A program made the translations under genes and the position numbers. The notes under the pieces were generated by a model. The model had not been told where the DNA came from, ran no database searches, and worked only from the letters and a program-made list of their open reading frames with translations. Below, in pieces: positions 1 through 11,283 of a DNA stretch of 64,000 bases (its first letter is position 1; the number at the start of each line of letters is the position of its first letter). The stretch is from Nocardioides malaquae (lineage in GTDB: Bacteria; Actinomycetota; Actinomycetes; Propionibacteriales; Nocardioidaceae): positions 248,001-312,000 of the forward strand of contig NZ_JADCSA010000002.1 in NCBI RefSeq assembly GCF_015070385.1. The letters run 5' to 3'.

Positions 1-1156
1 CGACGACGGCGAACCGGGCGTCGTCGCCGTTGACGCTCGCGGAGCCCGTCAGGAGCCGACTCGCCGTGCGGTTGGCCAGCACGACGTGGCCGGCGTCGTC
101 GACGAGCACGATGCCGTCGCTGGCGGCCGCGAGCACCCCGTCCAGCAGGTCGGCGCGCGCCTGCGCCTCCTGCTCGGTGGCGCGGAGCCGGGTGCTGATC
201 AGGGCTAGCGTGATGACGGTGACGTAGAGCACCGCGAAGTAGCCCTGGGCCAGGAGGGCCGCCAGCAGGCGTGAGTCGACCGACGCGTAGATGCCCCGAC
301 CGGTCAGGGTGGCGCTGGTCGTCACCAGACCCACGGCGATGGCGTAGGAGCTGGCGGTCAGGGGGGAGAAGCGCACCGCCATCCAGGCAGCGGGCGCGAA
401 GACGGCGAAGGTGATCGGCACCGAGGGGAAGAAGACGAGCGACACCACCAGCAGGGTGGCCGTGCCGCCCAGGACCAGGGCTGCCTCCGGGCGGCGACGG
501 GCCTGCCGGGGCAGCCCGTAGGAGCGGCGGCGGCGATCCTCGTCGTTGCCGACCCGGCGCCCCAGGGCAGCCAGCAGGAGGACCCAGGTGCTGGTGACGA
601 TGAAGACCGCCGTCCAGGAGCGCACCCACCGCAGGGGCGCGGTCTCCCAGCGGGGTTCGTCGCCCAGCAGGGTCAGGATCACCGGGCTGCCGACGGCCTC
701 CACCATGGCGGCCACGGCAGCGCCCACGGCCAGGGCCACGAAGGTGGCGAGGCTGCGTGCGGCGTCCCCCTCCAGTGGGGTGCGTACGCCCGGCACCGCG
801 CTGTGGACGAGCACGCGCATCAGCCAGGCGGCCGCCAGCGTGAGGCAGGCCAGGGCAATGGCGTGACTCCAGGCGCCGCCAGCGGCGATCACGGTGGTGA
901 CGCACACGCCCGCCAGGGCGATCAGGTCGGTGGGCATGGAGCGGCGGTTGGCGCTGAGCAGCCAGATGGTCGCGACCCCGGCCGCGGGCCACACCAGGCT
1001 CGGCGCCGACCCGGGGAGCCGTGACCCCAGGGAGAGCCAGACACCCAGGAGGTAGAGCGAGCCGAAGCCCAGGGCACGCGCGGCCAGGTGCCAGGGGGAG
1101 GTGGGGGTCGTGAGGACGCTGGCGGCGTGGGTCAGGACTCTGGCGGGCAGGGTCAC
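1..1156 (-). CDS. MASE1-PAS membrane sensor protein, N-terminal part only
   Basis: The gene runs off the left edge, so only about 385 N-terminal residues are visible. They form 8 or so hydrophobic segments in the style of a MASE1 sensory domain (SLVWPAAGVATIWL resembles the family's W-P-x-x-G pattern). From about residue 335 there is the start of a PAS domain (SDGIVLVDDAGHVVLANRTA). MASE1 domains sit upstream of histidine kinase or GGDEF/EAL outputs. The output here lies outside the window, so kinase or c-di-GMP enzyme cannot be decided. I chose the GTG at 1156 because it opens directly into the membrane domain, although GGAGAG lies almost against it. The gene is divergent from the thioredoxin-like gene at 1253. 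A second sensor of similar design lies at 49660-52167. Confidence 0.75.
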   Translation of the reverse strand, partial: MTLPARVLTHAASVLTTPTSPWHLAARALGFGSLYLLGVWLSLGSRLPGSAPSLVWPAAGVATIWLLSANRRSMPTDLIALAGVCVTTVIAAGGAWSHAIALACLTLAAAWLMRVLVHSAVPGVRTPLEGDAARSLATFVALAVGAAVAAMVEAVGSPVILTLLGDEPRWETAPLRWVRSWTAVFIVTSTWVLLLAALGRRVGNDEDRRRRSYGLPRQARRRPEAALVLGGTATLLVVSLVFFPSVPITFAVFAPAAWMAVRFSPLTASSYAIAVGLVTTSATLTGRGIYASVDSRLLAALLAQGYFAVLYVTVITLALISTRLRATEQEAQARADLLDGVLAAASDGIVLVDDAGHVVLANRTASRLLTGSASVNGDDARFAVV

Positions 1157-1239
1157 CTCTCCAGTATGGCGAAGCGGAGGAGTGTGCGAGGGCGAGCCGG
1201 CAAAGTCGCACCGGGGTGCGTGCCGTTGACCGGATCCGT

Positions 1240-1245
1240 GACAAT
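1240..1245 (+). promoter_or_regulatory. putative -10 box of the thioredoxin-like gene
   Basis: GACAAT, 7 nt before the ATG at 1253. The spacing would make the transcript leaderless and decides that start over upstream in-frame codons. Confidence 0.5.
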
Positions 1246-1252
1246 GGGGGCC

Positions 1253-2200
1253 ATGACGCAGCAGCCGTTCTCCCGTCCCGGTGCCATCGACCTCTCCGCG
1301 TTGAAGCGTCCCGCTCCGCCGGCGCCCACCTCTGCCTCCTCGGCCCCCGGCGCTGCAGCCGCGCCGGCCTCGTCGAGTGCCTATGCCGTGCACGCGGACG
1401 AGCAGAACTTCCAGTCGCTGCTCGAGGCGTCGATGACCGCCCCCGTGCTCCTGGTCTTCCACTCCGTCTCCCGCGTGCCGGAGAGCGGGCAGCTCGCGCG
1501 CGACATGGAGACGCTGGCCGACGAGTTCGAGGGACGGTTCCTGGTCGGTCTGGTCGACATCGACGCCGTGCCCGCGATCGCGCAGGCCATGCAGATCCCC
1601 TCGGTCCCGCTGGTCATCGCCGTGGTCGACGGGCGCCCCATGCCGCTCTTCCAGGAGGTCGCGCCCCTCGACCAGCTGCGCACGGCCCTGACCCAGGTCG
1701 TCCAGCAGCTGACCGCCCAGGGCATCACAGGTCGTCACCAGCCCCGGAGCGCTGCCCCGGAGGGCCATGAAGACGAGGGCCCTGCCGTGGACCCGAGGTA
1801 CGCGGCCGCGCAGGACGCGCTGGCCGACGGCGACATCGAGCGAGCGGTCGCGGAGTACCAGCGCCTCGTCGACGCCAACCCGGCCGACGCCGAGGCAGCG
1901 GCCGGCCTGGTCATGGCGCAGCTCCTGCAGCGCACCCAGGGCGTCGACCTGCATGCAGCCCGGGCGGCCGCAGCCGCCGCCCCCGACGACATCGACGCCC
2001 AGGTCATGGTGGCCGACCTCGACATGCTGGGCGGCCACGTGGACGACGCGTTCGCCCGCCTCGTGGAGCTGGTGCGCCGCACCTCCGGGGACGACCGCAA
2101 CCGTGTGCGTGACCACCTCGTGGGGTTGTTCGGCGCCGTCGGCAACGACGACCCGCGGGTGCTGCGCGGACGGCAGAACCTGGCCTCCGCCCTCTTCTGA
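1253..2200 (+). CDS. YbbN/CnoX-like thioredoxin-fold protein with TPR region
   Basis: This 315-aa protein has a Pro/Ala-rich N-terminus (residues 15-42), a thioredoxin-like domain (about 45-155) and a helical TPR-type region (about 170-300, e.g. ALADGDIERAVAEYQRLVDA). That is the architecture of the YbbN/CnoX co-chaperone family, which holds client proteins for DnaK or GroEL. The thioredoxin active site is lost: HSVSRVPES occupies the CxxC position, while the cis-Pro loop IPSVPL is kept. A redox role is therefore unlikely and a holdase or scaffold role is inferred. An upstream open frame extends to 1088 but would overlap the divergent sensor. The ATG at 1253 has a -10-like box directly before it. 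The gene is convergent with the methyltransferase at 2241. Confidence 0.85.
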   Translation: MTQQPFSRPGAIDLSALKRPAPPAPTSASSAPGAAAAPASSSAYAVHADEQNFQSLLEASMTAPVLLVFHSVSRVPESGQLARDMETLADEFEGRFLVGLVDIDAVPAIAQAMQIPSVPLVIAVVDGRPMPLFQEVAPLDQLRTALTQVVQQLTAQGITGRHQPRSAAPEGHEDEGPAVDPRYAAAQDALADGDIERAVAEYQRLVDANPADAEAAAGLVMAQLLQRTQGVDLHAARAAAAAAPDDIDAQVMVADLDMLGGHVDDAFARLVELVRRTSGDDRNRVRDHLVGLFGAVGNDDPRVLRGRQNLASALF

Positions 2201-2213
2201 GGAGAGCGTCCAC

Positions 2214-2231
2214 CCGGGGCCACGGCCCCGG
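2214..2231. terminator. bidirectional hairpin between convergent genes
   Basis: CCGGGGCC and GGCCCCGG form an 8-bp perfect stem around two bases, between the stop codons of the thioredoxin-like gene (2200) and the fkbM-type gene (2241). There is no T-run. Confidence 0.5.
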
Positions 2232-2240
2232 CATCGCCGA

Positions 2241-3122
2241 TCAGCCGGTCGGGTCCACACCCAGGGCCGCGACGTGGTCCGCGACCACGGACGGCTCCAC
2301 CTGCCCCCGGTCGTGGAGCAGGCCGAGGAGGTAGACCGCGAGGTCGTGGCTGCCGAAGACCGCGTCGGCCAGGATCGCCAGGTGCTTGAGGTGCTCGTCG
2401 GGGAGTGAGCCGAGGTCGAGCAGCCCGCGCACGAAGACTGCGTCTCCGTCGACGCCCTGCGAGGTGAACCGGCGCCGCGGCAGGGCCCTCGAGGCGCGGT
2501 TCGTCATCCGGACCGACTTCATGAAGAGCAGCTTGTGCAGGTCGAAGCCGAGGTTGCGCAGCTGGCGCATCTGCTCGTCGAGCAGCGGCTGGTCGCGGTA
2601 GATCGGGATCATCGCGACCTCGGAGATCACCGCGGCCGCCCCGGAGACCACCCGCTGGCCGTGGGCGAAGACCTCGCACTCGCCTCCCTGGATGTCGATC
2701 TTGAGCAGGTCGAAGTCGGGCAGCTCCGCGATGTCGTCGAGCCGGTGGGTCTCGACCTCGACGACCTCTCGCACCCGCGTCGCGCGGCGCCAGTGACCCA
2801 GCGCTGCGAAGGTCTCCTCGGCCGGTGCGAGCAGCGACGTGAAGCCGCTGGCCTCGGTCACGTGGAGCCGAGCCGTCCCGCCGGAGCCCAGCGCGTACGG
2901 CAGGTAGTGCGCGTGTGGACGTTGCATCGCCCGCAGCTCCTCGTAGGCCTCGGGGTGCGGCTCGAACGCCCAGAGCTCGCACCCGCCCATCCGGAGCAGG
3001 TCGTCGTAGGGGCTGACGTTGACCGGGTTGGCGCCGACGTCGACCACCCGCGTGCGGCGTCGGGGAGCCAGGCCGTCGATCAGCCGCTGCACCCGTCGGG
3101 GGTCAAAGGCGATCGGCGGCAC
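2241..3122 (-). CDS. FkbM family methyltransferase
   Basis: This 293-aa predicted SAM-dependent methyltransferase has the nucleotide-binding loop VVDVGANPVNVSPY near residue 25, the acidic WAFEPHPE strand, and the FkbM signature DLLKIDIQGGE near residue 140. FkbM enzymes O-methylate sugars or natural products, and the substrate cannot be read from sequence. The start is a GTG only 12 nt after the ppdK stop, so the two are probably cotranscribed. The link to pyruvate metabolism is not obvious, and it may simply be a passenger at the end of the transcript. Confidence 0.85.
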   Translation of the reverse strand: MPPIAFDPRRVQRLIDGLAPRRRTRVVDVGANPVNVSPYDDLLRMGGCELWAFEPHPEAYEELRAMQRPHAHYLPYALGSGGTARLHVTEASGFTSLLAPAEETFAALGHWRRATRVREVVEVETHRLDDIAELPDFDLLKIDIQGGECEVFAHGQRVVSGAAAVISEVAMIPIYRDQPLLDEQMRQLRNLGFDLHKLLFMKSVRMTNRASRALPRRRFTSQGVDGDAVFVRGLLDLGSLPDEHLKHLAILADAVFGSHDLAVYLLGLLHDRGQVEPSVVADHVAALGVDPTG

Positions 3123-3134
3123 GGGCGCCCCTCC

Positions 3135-5807
<2,673 letters not shown>

Positions 5808-5873
5808 GGGCCCATACAACCCCATGGCGTCGGGATTCGGGGCGTGCGACGCCATCTCAGCCGCGAGCGTGGG

Positions 5874-6665
5874 TCAGCTGTCGGGGAGTGGTCGTCCCGA
5901 CTCCGTGAAGAGGGGACCGCCCTCCAGGCTGGCCAGGGCCGCCTCCACCCTGCGTGCGGTGAAGTCGGCGCTGTGGGCGCGGATCTCCTCCAGGGTGCAG
6001 AAGCGCACCGCCCGGATCTCGCGCTCCTCCCGCACCATGCGGTCGAGCAGGCTGGCGTCGTGCACTCCGCCGTCGAAGACGAGGCACAGCGCGTCGTCCC
6101 AACCGCTCCAGGCGGGCAGCCAGTCGGTGAGCAGGAGCCGGTGCGCCGGGATGTGGACCGCCAGCTCCTCCTCGATCTCGCGGGTCACGCCCATCGCGGG
6201 AGACTCGCCGACCTCGATGACCCCGCCGGGCAGGTCCCAGTCCGGCTTGTAGGTCAGCTCGCACATCAGCACCCGCCCGGCCCGGTCACGCACGAGCATC
6301 TGACCGATGGCCCGCTTGCGGGGCAGGAACGAGTTCAGCAGGGCCCGGAAGCCTCCGGGCGCGGAGAGCGGCAGGTCGGTGGCCAGACGTGCGTGCACGA
6401 CCAGGTCGCGGTGGGTGCCCTCGATGACGTTGCCGCCGCGCATCACGCCCTCGCGGCGCAGCCCGGCCCAGGTCGCGACCCGCAGCGCCACCTCGTCATC
6501 GGGGTCGATCCAGGCCTCGACGCGCCCGTGCTCCTCCAACCCGCGTGCCACGAGTGCGGCCACGCGGCTGGCGGTCTCCCGCAGGTCGCCGCGGCTCCAG
6601 TCGGTGCGCCAGTGAAGCAGGGCGACGCCGTCGCGGAGCGTGGAGAGGTCGGGTCGAGGCGGCAC
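5874..6665 (-). CDS. Nudix hydrolase with GNAT-like N-terminal segment
   Basis: The protein is 263 aa. The C-terminal half holds a Nudix box (GVIEVGE-x7-REIEEELAV, residues about 147-170; the usual G near the end is A), so it should cleave a nucleoside-diphosphate-linked substrate with Mg2+. The first 100 residues are not Nudix. They read like the C-terminal half of a RimJ/RimL-type acetyltransferase (ALRVATWAGLRREGVMRG, then THRDLVVHARLATD) without the front half of that fold. The GTG start at 6665 follows TAGGGT by 6 nt. Substrate unknown. Confidence 0.85.
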   Translation of the reverse strand: MPPRPDLSTLRDGVALLHWRTDWSRGDLRETASRVAALVARGLEEHGRVEAWIDPDDEVALRVATWAGLRREGVMRGGNVIEGTHRDLVVHARLATDLPLSAPGGFRALLNSFLPRKRAIGQMLVRDRAGRVLMCELTYKPDWDLPGGVIEVGESPAMGVTREIEEELAVHIPAHRLLLTDWLPAWSGWDDALCLVFDGGVHDASLLDRMVREEREIRAVRFCTLEEIRAHSADFTARRVEAALASLEGGPLFTESGRPLPDS

Positions 6666-6671
6666 GCCGTC

Positions 6672-6677
6672 ACCCTA
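6672..6677 (-). promoter_or_regulatory. putative -10 box of the Nudix gene
   Basis: TAGGGT on the minus strand, 6 nt before the GTG at 6665. Confidence 0.5.
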
Positions 6678-6701
6678 GCCAGCGCACGATGACGCCCCGC
6701 G

Positions 6702-7217
6702 TCACCCGATCGACTTGGCGGCCAGCTTGGCCTCGAGGGCGGTCTCCTTGGCGAGGTGGCGGGCCTGCCGCCTGGCGTCCCGGCTGGCTCGACGGGCACG
6801 CCAGGCCAGGCCGGGGCGGCCCTCGGTGTCGAGGGCGGCGAGGAGCAGGCCTCCGACGAGGCTGGCGTTGCGGGTGGCCTCGGTGACCTTGCGCCGGGAG
6901 GCGTCCGGGTCGCCGGAGGCGGTGGTCGCCAATGCCGTCGGCAGCAGGGCGGCGGCGAGCAGTGCCGCGGACGTACGCGGTGCCTTGCCGAGGGCGAGGG
7001 CGCCAGCCGCAGCGACCTGGACACCCGCCAGCGCCCGGGCGGCGGTGGCCGGGTCCTGGGGCACGGGGATGCCGCGCGCGCGGGCGGCTGGTCCGACCTT
7101 GTCCAACCAGGGGCGGAGCTCCTCGGCGGCGGCGCCGGGCTCGCGCAGCACCTGGGTGCCGGAGGTGATGAAGCCGCTGCTGAGCAGCGGGCGGGCGATG
7201 CGTCGTGTCAGGGCCAT
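6702..7217 (-). CDS. DoxX family membrane protein
   Basis: This 171-aa protein starts MALTRRIARPLLSSGFITSG, a typical DoxX opening. It has four hydrophobic stretches (around residues 10-22, 63-77, 83-98 and 118-130) and a basic, Ala/Arg/Lys-rich C-terminal tail from about residue 137. DoxX proteins are small integral membrane proteins of poorly defined, sometimes redox-related function. It is the first gene of the leftward cluster that continues into the Nudix gene (36-nt gap) and ppdK. Confidence 0.8.
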   Translation of the reverse strand: MALTRRIARPLLSSGFITSGTQVLREPGAAAEELRPWLDKVGPAARARGIPVPQDPATAARALAGVQVAAAGALALGKAPRTSAALLAAALLPTALATTASGDPDASRRKVTEATRNASLVGGLLLAALDTEGRPGLAWRARRASRDARRQARHLAKETALEAKLAAKSIG

Positions 7218-7223
7218 GACTGC

Positions 7224-7229
7224 TGGTTA
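7224..7229 (-). promoter_or_regulatory. putative -10 box of the DoxX gene
   Basis: TAACCA on the minus strand, 6 nt before the ATG at 7217. Confidence 0.4.
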
Positions 7230-7297
7230 CCGCAGGGCCCGGGGTGGTGAAACCTCGTCCGCGTCCGGGGGTCGCCGTCGCGCCGCTCCCACGCCGC

Positions 7298-7303
7298 TAG
7301 GCT
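7298..7303 (+). promoter_or_regulatory. putative -10 box of the enoyl-CoA hydratase gene
   Basis: TAGGCT, with the start codon 56 nt downstream. This transcript would carry a leader and has GCAGGAG as a ribosome binding site. Confidence 0.45.
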
Positions 7304-7359
7304 CGCGCCGTCACGGTCGGCTCGGTCGGCCACGCCACGAGAGCTGCAGGAGTTGTGTC

Positions 7360-8139
7360 ATGGGTGAGTTCGTCAGTCTCCAGGTCACCGACGGCGTCGG
7401 CACCATCCGGGTCGACCGGCCCAAGATGAACGCCCTCAACCGTCAGGTCCAGGAGGAGATCCGCGCGGCTGCGACCGAGGCGACCGAGCGTGACGACGTG
7501 AAGGCCGTCGTCGTCTGGGGTGGCGAGCGTGTCTTCGCCGCCGGCGCCGACGTCAAGGAGATGGCCGAGATGTCGCACGCCGACATGGTCAAGCGCTCCG
7601 CCGGCCTCCAGTCGGCCTTCTCCGCGGTCGCCCGCATCCCCAAGCCGGTCGTCGCGGCGGTCAACGGGTACGCGCTGGGTGGCGGTTGCGAGCTGGCGCT
7701 CTGCGCCGACGTGCGCTTCGCCGCTGAGAACGCCGTCTTCGGCCAGCCCGAGATCCTGCTCGGCATCATCCCCGGCGCCGGCGGCACGCAGCGCCTCACC
7801 CGGTTGGTCGGTCCGGCGAAGGCCAAGGAGCTCATCTTCTCGGGGCGCTTCGTCAAGGCCGAGGAGGCGTTGGCCATCGGTCTGGCCGACCGGGTCGTGC
7901 CGGCCGAGGAGGTCTACCCCCAGGCGGTGGCCTGGGCCTCGCAGTTCGTGAAGGGGGCCACGCTCGCGCTCAGGGCCGCCAAGGAGGCGGTCGACCGGGG
8001 CATCGAGACCGATCTCGAGACCGGGCTGGAGATCGAGCGTCAGCAGTTCGCCGCACTCTTCGCCACCCAGGACCGGTCGCTGGGCATGGACTCCTTCGTC
8101 GAGCACGGGCCGGGCAAGGCCGACTTCGTCGGTCACTGA
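7360..8139 (+). CDS. enoyl-CoA hydratase
   Basis: This 259-aa crotonase-fold enzyme hydrates 2-enoyl-CoA in fatty-acid beta-oxidation. Both catalytic glutamates are present at the family spacing of 20 residues (GGGCELAL and FGQPEILLG). The oxyanion-hole segments FAAGADVKEM and NGYALGGGCE and the IPGAGGTQRL loop are intact, matching active EchA8-type hydratases. The ATG at 7360 is preceded by GCAGGAG. The stop codon lies inside the first copy of a 13-bp tandem repeat. The nearby etfBA genes would accept electrons from the same pathway. Confidence 0.93.
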   Translation: MGEFVSLQVTDGVGTIRVDRPKMNALNRQVQEEIRAAATEATERDDVKAVVVWGGERVFAAGADVKEMAEMSHADMVKRSAGLQSAFSAVARIPKPVVAAVNGYALGGGCELALCADVRFAAENAVFGQPEILLGIIPGAGGTQRLTRLVGPAKAKELIFSGRFVKAEEALAIGLADRVVPAEEVYPQAVAWASQFVKGATLALRAAKEAVDRGIETDLETGLEIERQQFAALFATQDRSLGMDSFVEHGPGKADFVGH

Positions 8140-8167
8140 GCTCGGTCACTGAGGTCGGTCACTGAGA
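8129..8167 (+). repeat. 13-bp tandem repeat, three copies, across a stop codon
   Basis: TCGGTCACTGAG plus one variable base is repeated three times head to tail. The first copy carries the enoyl-CoA hydratase stop codon and the last base of the third copy begins the next start codon (8167). Confidence 0.9.
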
Positions 8168-8481
8168 TGGGCGCTGTCAGCGGGCGGCTGCGCGGTCTGC
8201 GCCGAGGGCTGGCCCACGCGGTCTGGGCTCTCGCCGTCCTGGGGGCCCTGGGTCTGGCGGGCGCCGCGCTGCTGGTCGCGCTCCGGGTGGACCCGCAGTC
8301 GGTGTGGGGGTGGTGGCTCGAGGCAGCTGACCTCGTGACGCCGGGCTGGTTCGCCCGCCCCGAGGGCTCCGGGGTGGCGGGTGCCGCGGTGCGGGACACC
8401 GTCCTGCGGTGGGGGAGCGCGGCGGGCGTCCTGCTGGCAGCGGGGGCCGTGCTGCAGTGGGTCATCAGACCCAGTCGATGA
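8167..8481 (+). CDS. small two-helix membrane protein, unknown function
   Basis: This 104-aa protein has a basic N-terminus (GRLRGLRRG) and two clear transmembrane segments (about residues 19-41 and 80-99) joined by a Trp-rich loop (VWGWWLEAADLVTPGWF). I do not recognise a family. It begins 27 nt after the enoyl-CoA hydratase stop, so it may be cotranscribed, but the intervening bases are a repeat and show no good ribosome binding site. Coding is supported by third-position G/C bias and sensible membrane topology. Confidence 0.6.
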   Translation: MGAVSGRLRGLRRGLAHAVWALAVLGALGLAGAALLVALRVDPQSVWGWWLEAADLVTPGWFARPEGSGVAGAAVRDTVLRWGSAAGVLLAAGAVLQWVIRPSR

Positions 8482-8551
8482 GGCTGGGCGGCCGCGGGGC
8501 AGTGGAAGTATCTGCGTCGATTTGGGGGCCGGTCTTCCTCGGACGGCGGTC

Positions 8552-8567
8552 TGTGACTACAGTCACC
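8552..8567 (+). promoter_or_regulatory. CRP/GlxR-like operator upstream of surface protein 1
   Basis: TGTGACTACAGTCACC fits the CRP-family pattern TGTGA-N6-TCACA with one mismatch and is a near-perfect palindrome. CGTTACGCA starts 20 nt after the start of the site and GGTAA follows. The same arrangement recurs at 10217. A CRP-family regulator is inferred. Confidence 0.55.
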
Positions 8568-8632
8568 CTGACGTTACGCACCGGTAATAAGTTCCGGTGC
8601 TCATGATCGACAGTTCCTTGGGAGGGACTTTG

Positions 8633-10120
<1,488 letters not shown>

Positions 10121-10130
10121 CGCTCGCCCC

Positions 10131-10165
10131 AGGAAACCCTCCCCGCTGCGGCGGGGAGGGGTTCC
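10131..10165 (+). terminator. intrinsic terminator after surface protein 1
   Basis: GGAAACCCTCCCCGC pairs with GCGGGGAGGGGTTCC around a 3-nt loop. CTCATTTT follows. Confidence 0.85.
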
Positions 10166-10216
10166 CTCATTTTGGGGAGTCCGCTTTTCGAGACCCTCGG
10201 GGCGCAGCTGGGGCGT

Positions 10217-10232
10217 TGTGGCTACGGTCACA
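10217..10232 (+). promoter_or_regulatory. CRP/GlxR-like operator upstream of surface protein 2
   Basis: TGTGGCTACGGTCACA matches TGTGA-N6-TCACA with one change. CGTTACGCA again begins exactly 20 nt after the site start, then GGTAA, as at 8552. Confidence 0.55.
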
Positions 10233-10294
10233 TCAGCGTTACGCAGGGGTAACCTACGGAGGCGTAGCGCAGATTCCTAGGGAGGGAAACCCAC

Positions 10295-11128
10295 ATGCGT
10301 TCAATCACCAGCCGTTCGGTGGCAGCCGTCGCCGCCGTGGCGATGAGCACCGCCGGCCTCATCGGCCTCGCGTCCGCGGCGCAGGCTGCGCCCGTGTCGC
10401 TCAAGTTCAACTGCTCGGCCTCGATCCTGACCAACCAGGAGTTCAGCTTCGACGCTGACATCATCGTGCCCGACGAGGTCGAGGTCGGCGAGTCGGTCGA
10501 CCTGTCCTTCACCGGCAGCGTCACTGCCCCCGACACCGTTCGTGGCGCGGCCTACGCGTTCCTCGGGTACCGCCAGATCGGTGGTACGGCGGACATCGCC
10601 GCGACCATCGGTGCTGACGCCGTGGAGCTCACCGCCGACGTGCCCACCGCGCCGATCCCCAGCACCAGCAACACTCCGTTGGTGCTGCCCGCGACCGGTG
10701 GTGGCTCCTGGACCGCCAGCGCCGCTGGTGCCCAGGACGTCAAGATCTCGGGCTTCACCGGTTCGCTGACCGGCGTCAAGGAGGACGGCAGCACCGCTGC
10801 CATCGCCGTGACCTGCACCGCGAAGGCCCCTGACACCGTGGTCGCCACGGTCAACGTCGTCGACGTCCCGACCGAGGAGCCGACCGAGGAGCCGACCGAG
10901 GAGCCGACCGAGGAGCCGACCGAGGAGCCGACCGAGGAGCCGACCGAGGAGCCCACCGAGGAGCCCACCGAGGAGCCCACCGCCGAGCCGACCCCGACGC
11001 AGCAGCCGTCGCCGACCACGTCGCCGACCCCGCCGCCCGCCACGACCAACCCCGACCCGATCAAGGCCGTCGTGGGCGTGATCATCGGCCTGCTCAAGAA
11101 GCTGGCGTGCAAGATCTTCAAGTGCTGA
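10295..11128 (+). CDS. secreted surface protein, single-domain paralogue with cationic C-terminal helix
   Basis: This 277-aa protein has a signal peptide ending near ASAAQAAP (residue 31) and one copy of the FNCSASIL domain shared with the 8633 gene. Nine PTEE repeats and a Pro/Thr stretch follow. The last residues are hydrophobic and basic (GLLKKLACKIFKC) with two cysteines, which could be a membrane-active tail or an anchor. GGGAGGG precedes the ATG at 10295. It has its own CRP-like site and its own terminator, so each paralogue is probably a single-gene transcript under the same control. Function unknown. Cell-envelope location is inferred from the signal peptide and Pro/Thr wall-spanning linker. 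Confidence 0.85.
   Translation: MRSITSRSVAAVAAVAMSTAGLIGLASAAQAAPVSLKFNCSASILTNQEFSFDADIIVPDEVEVGESVDLSFTGSVTAPDTVRGAAYAFLGYRQIGGTADIAATIGADAVELTADVPTAPIPSTSNTPLVLPATGGGSWTASAAGAQDVKISGFTGSLTGVKEDGSTAAIAVTCTAKAPDTVVATVNVVDVPTEEPTEEPTEEPTEEPTEEPTEEPTEEPTEEPTEEPTAEPTPTQQPSPTTSPTPPPATTNPDPIKAVVGVIIGLLKKLACKIFKC
10868..10975 (+). repeat. 12-bp tandem repeat, nine copies (PTEE)
   Basis: CCGACCGAGGAG and its CCC variant are repeated nine times, encoding (PTEE)9 in the surface protein. The unit is in frame and nearly identical between copies. Confidence 0.92.
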
Positions 11129-11183
11129 CCAGCTGAATGAACCTCGCTCGGCGAGCAGGCTGGACCTGACTCGCTGGCGATGT

Positions 11184-11226
11184 GAGAGACCCCACCGTGG
11201 ACCCCCGTTCCGCGGTGGGGTCTCTC
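11184..11226 (+). terminator. hairpin between surface protein 2 and etfB
   Basis: GAGAGACCCCACCG pairs with CGGTGGGGTCTCTC (14 bp) around a 15-nt loop. The following bases contain few Ts. Confidence 0.75.
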
Positions 11227-11283
11227 GGTTGTAACCTCGCGAACACATCCGAGTGCACAGGAGGAGCCTTCGGGCACACCGCC

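Noticed and set aside
10295-11128. Sortase-anchored protein
   Set aside because: No LPxTG-like motif precedes the C-terminal hydrophobic stretch. The end is KIFKC rather than a positively charged tail after a membrane span.
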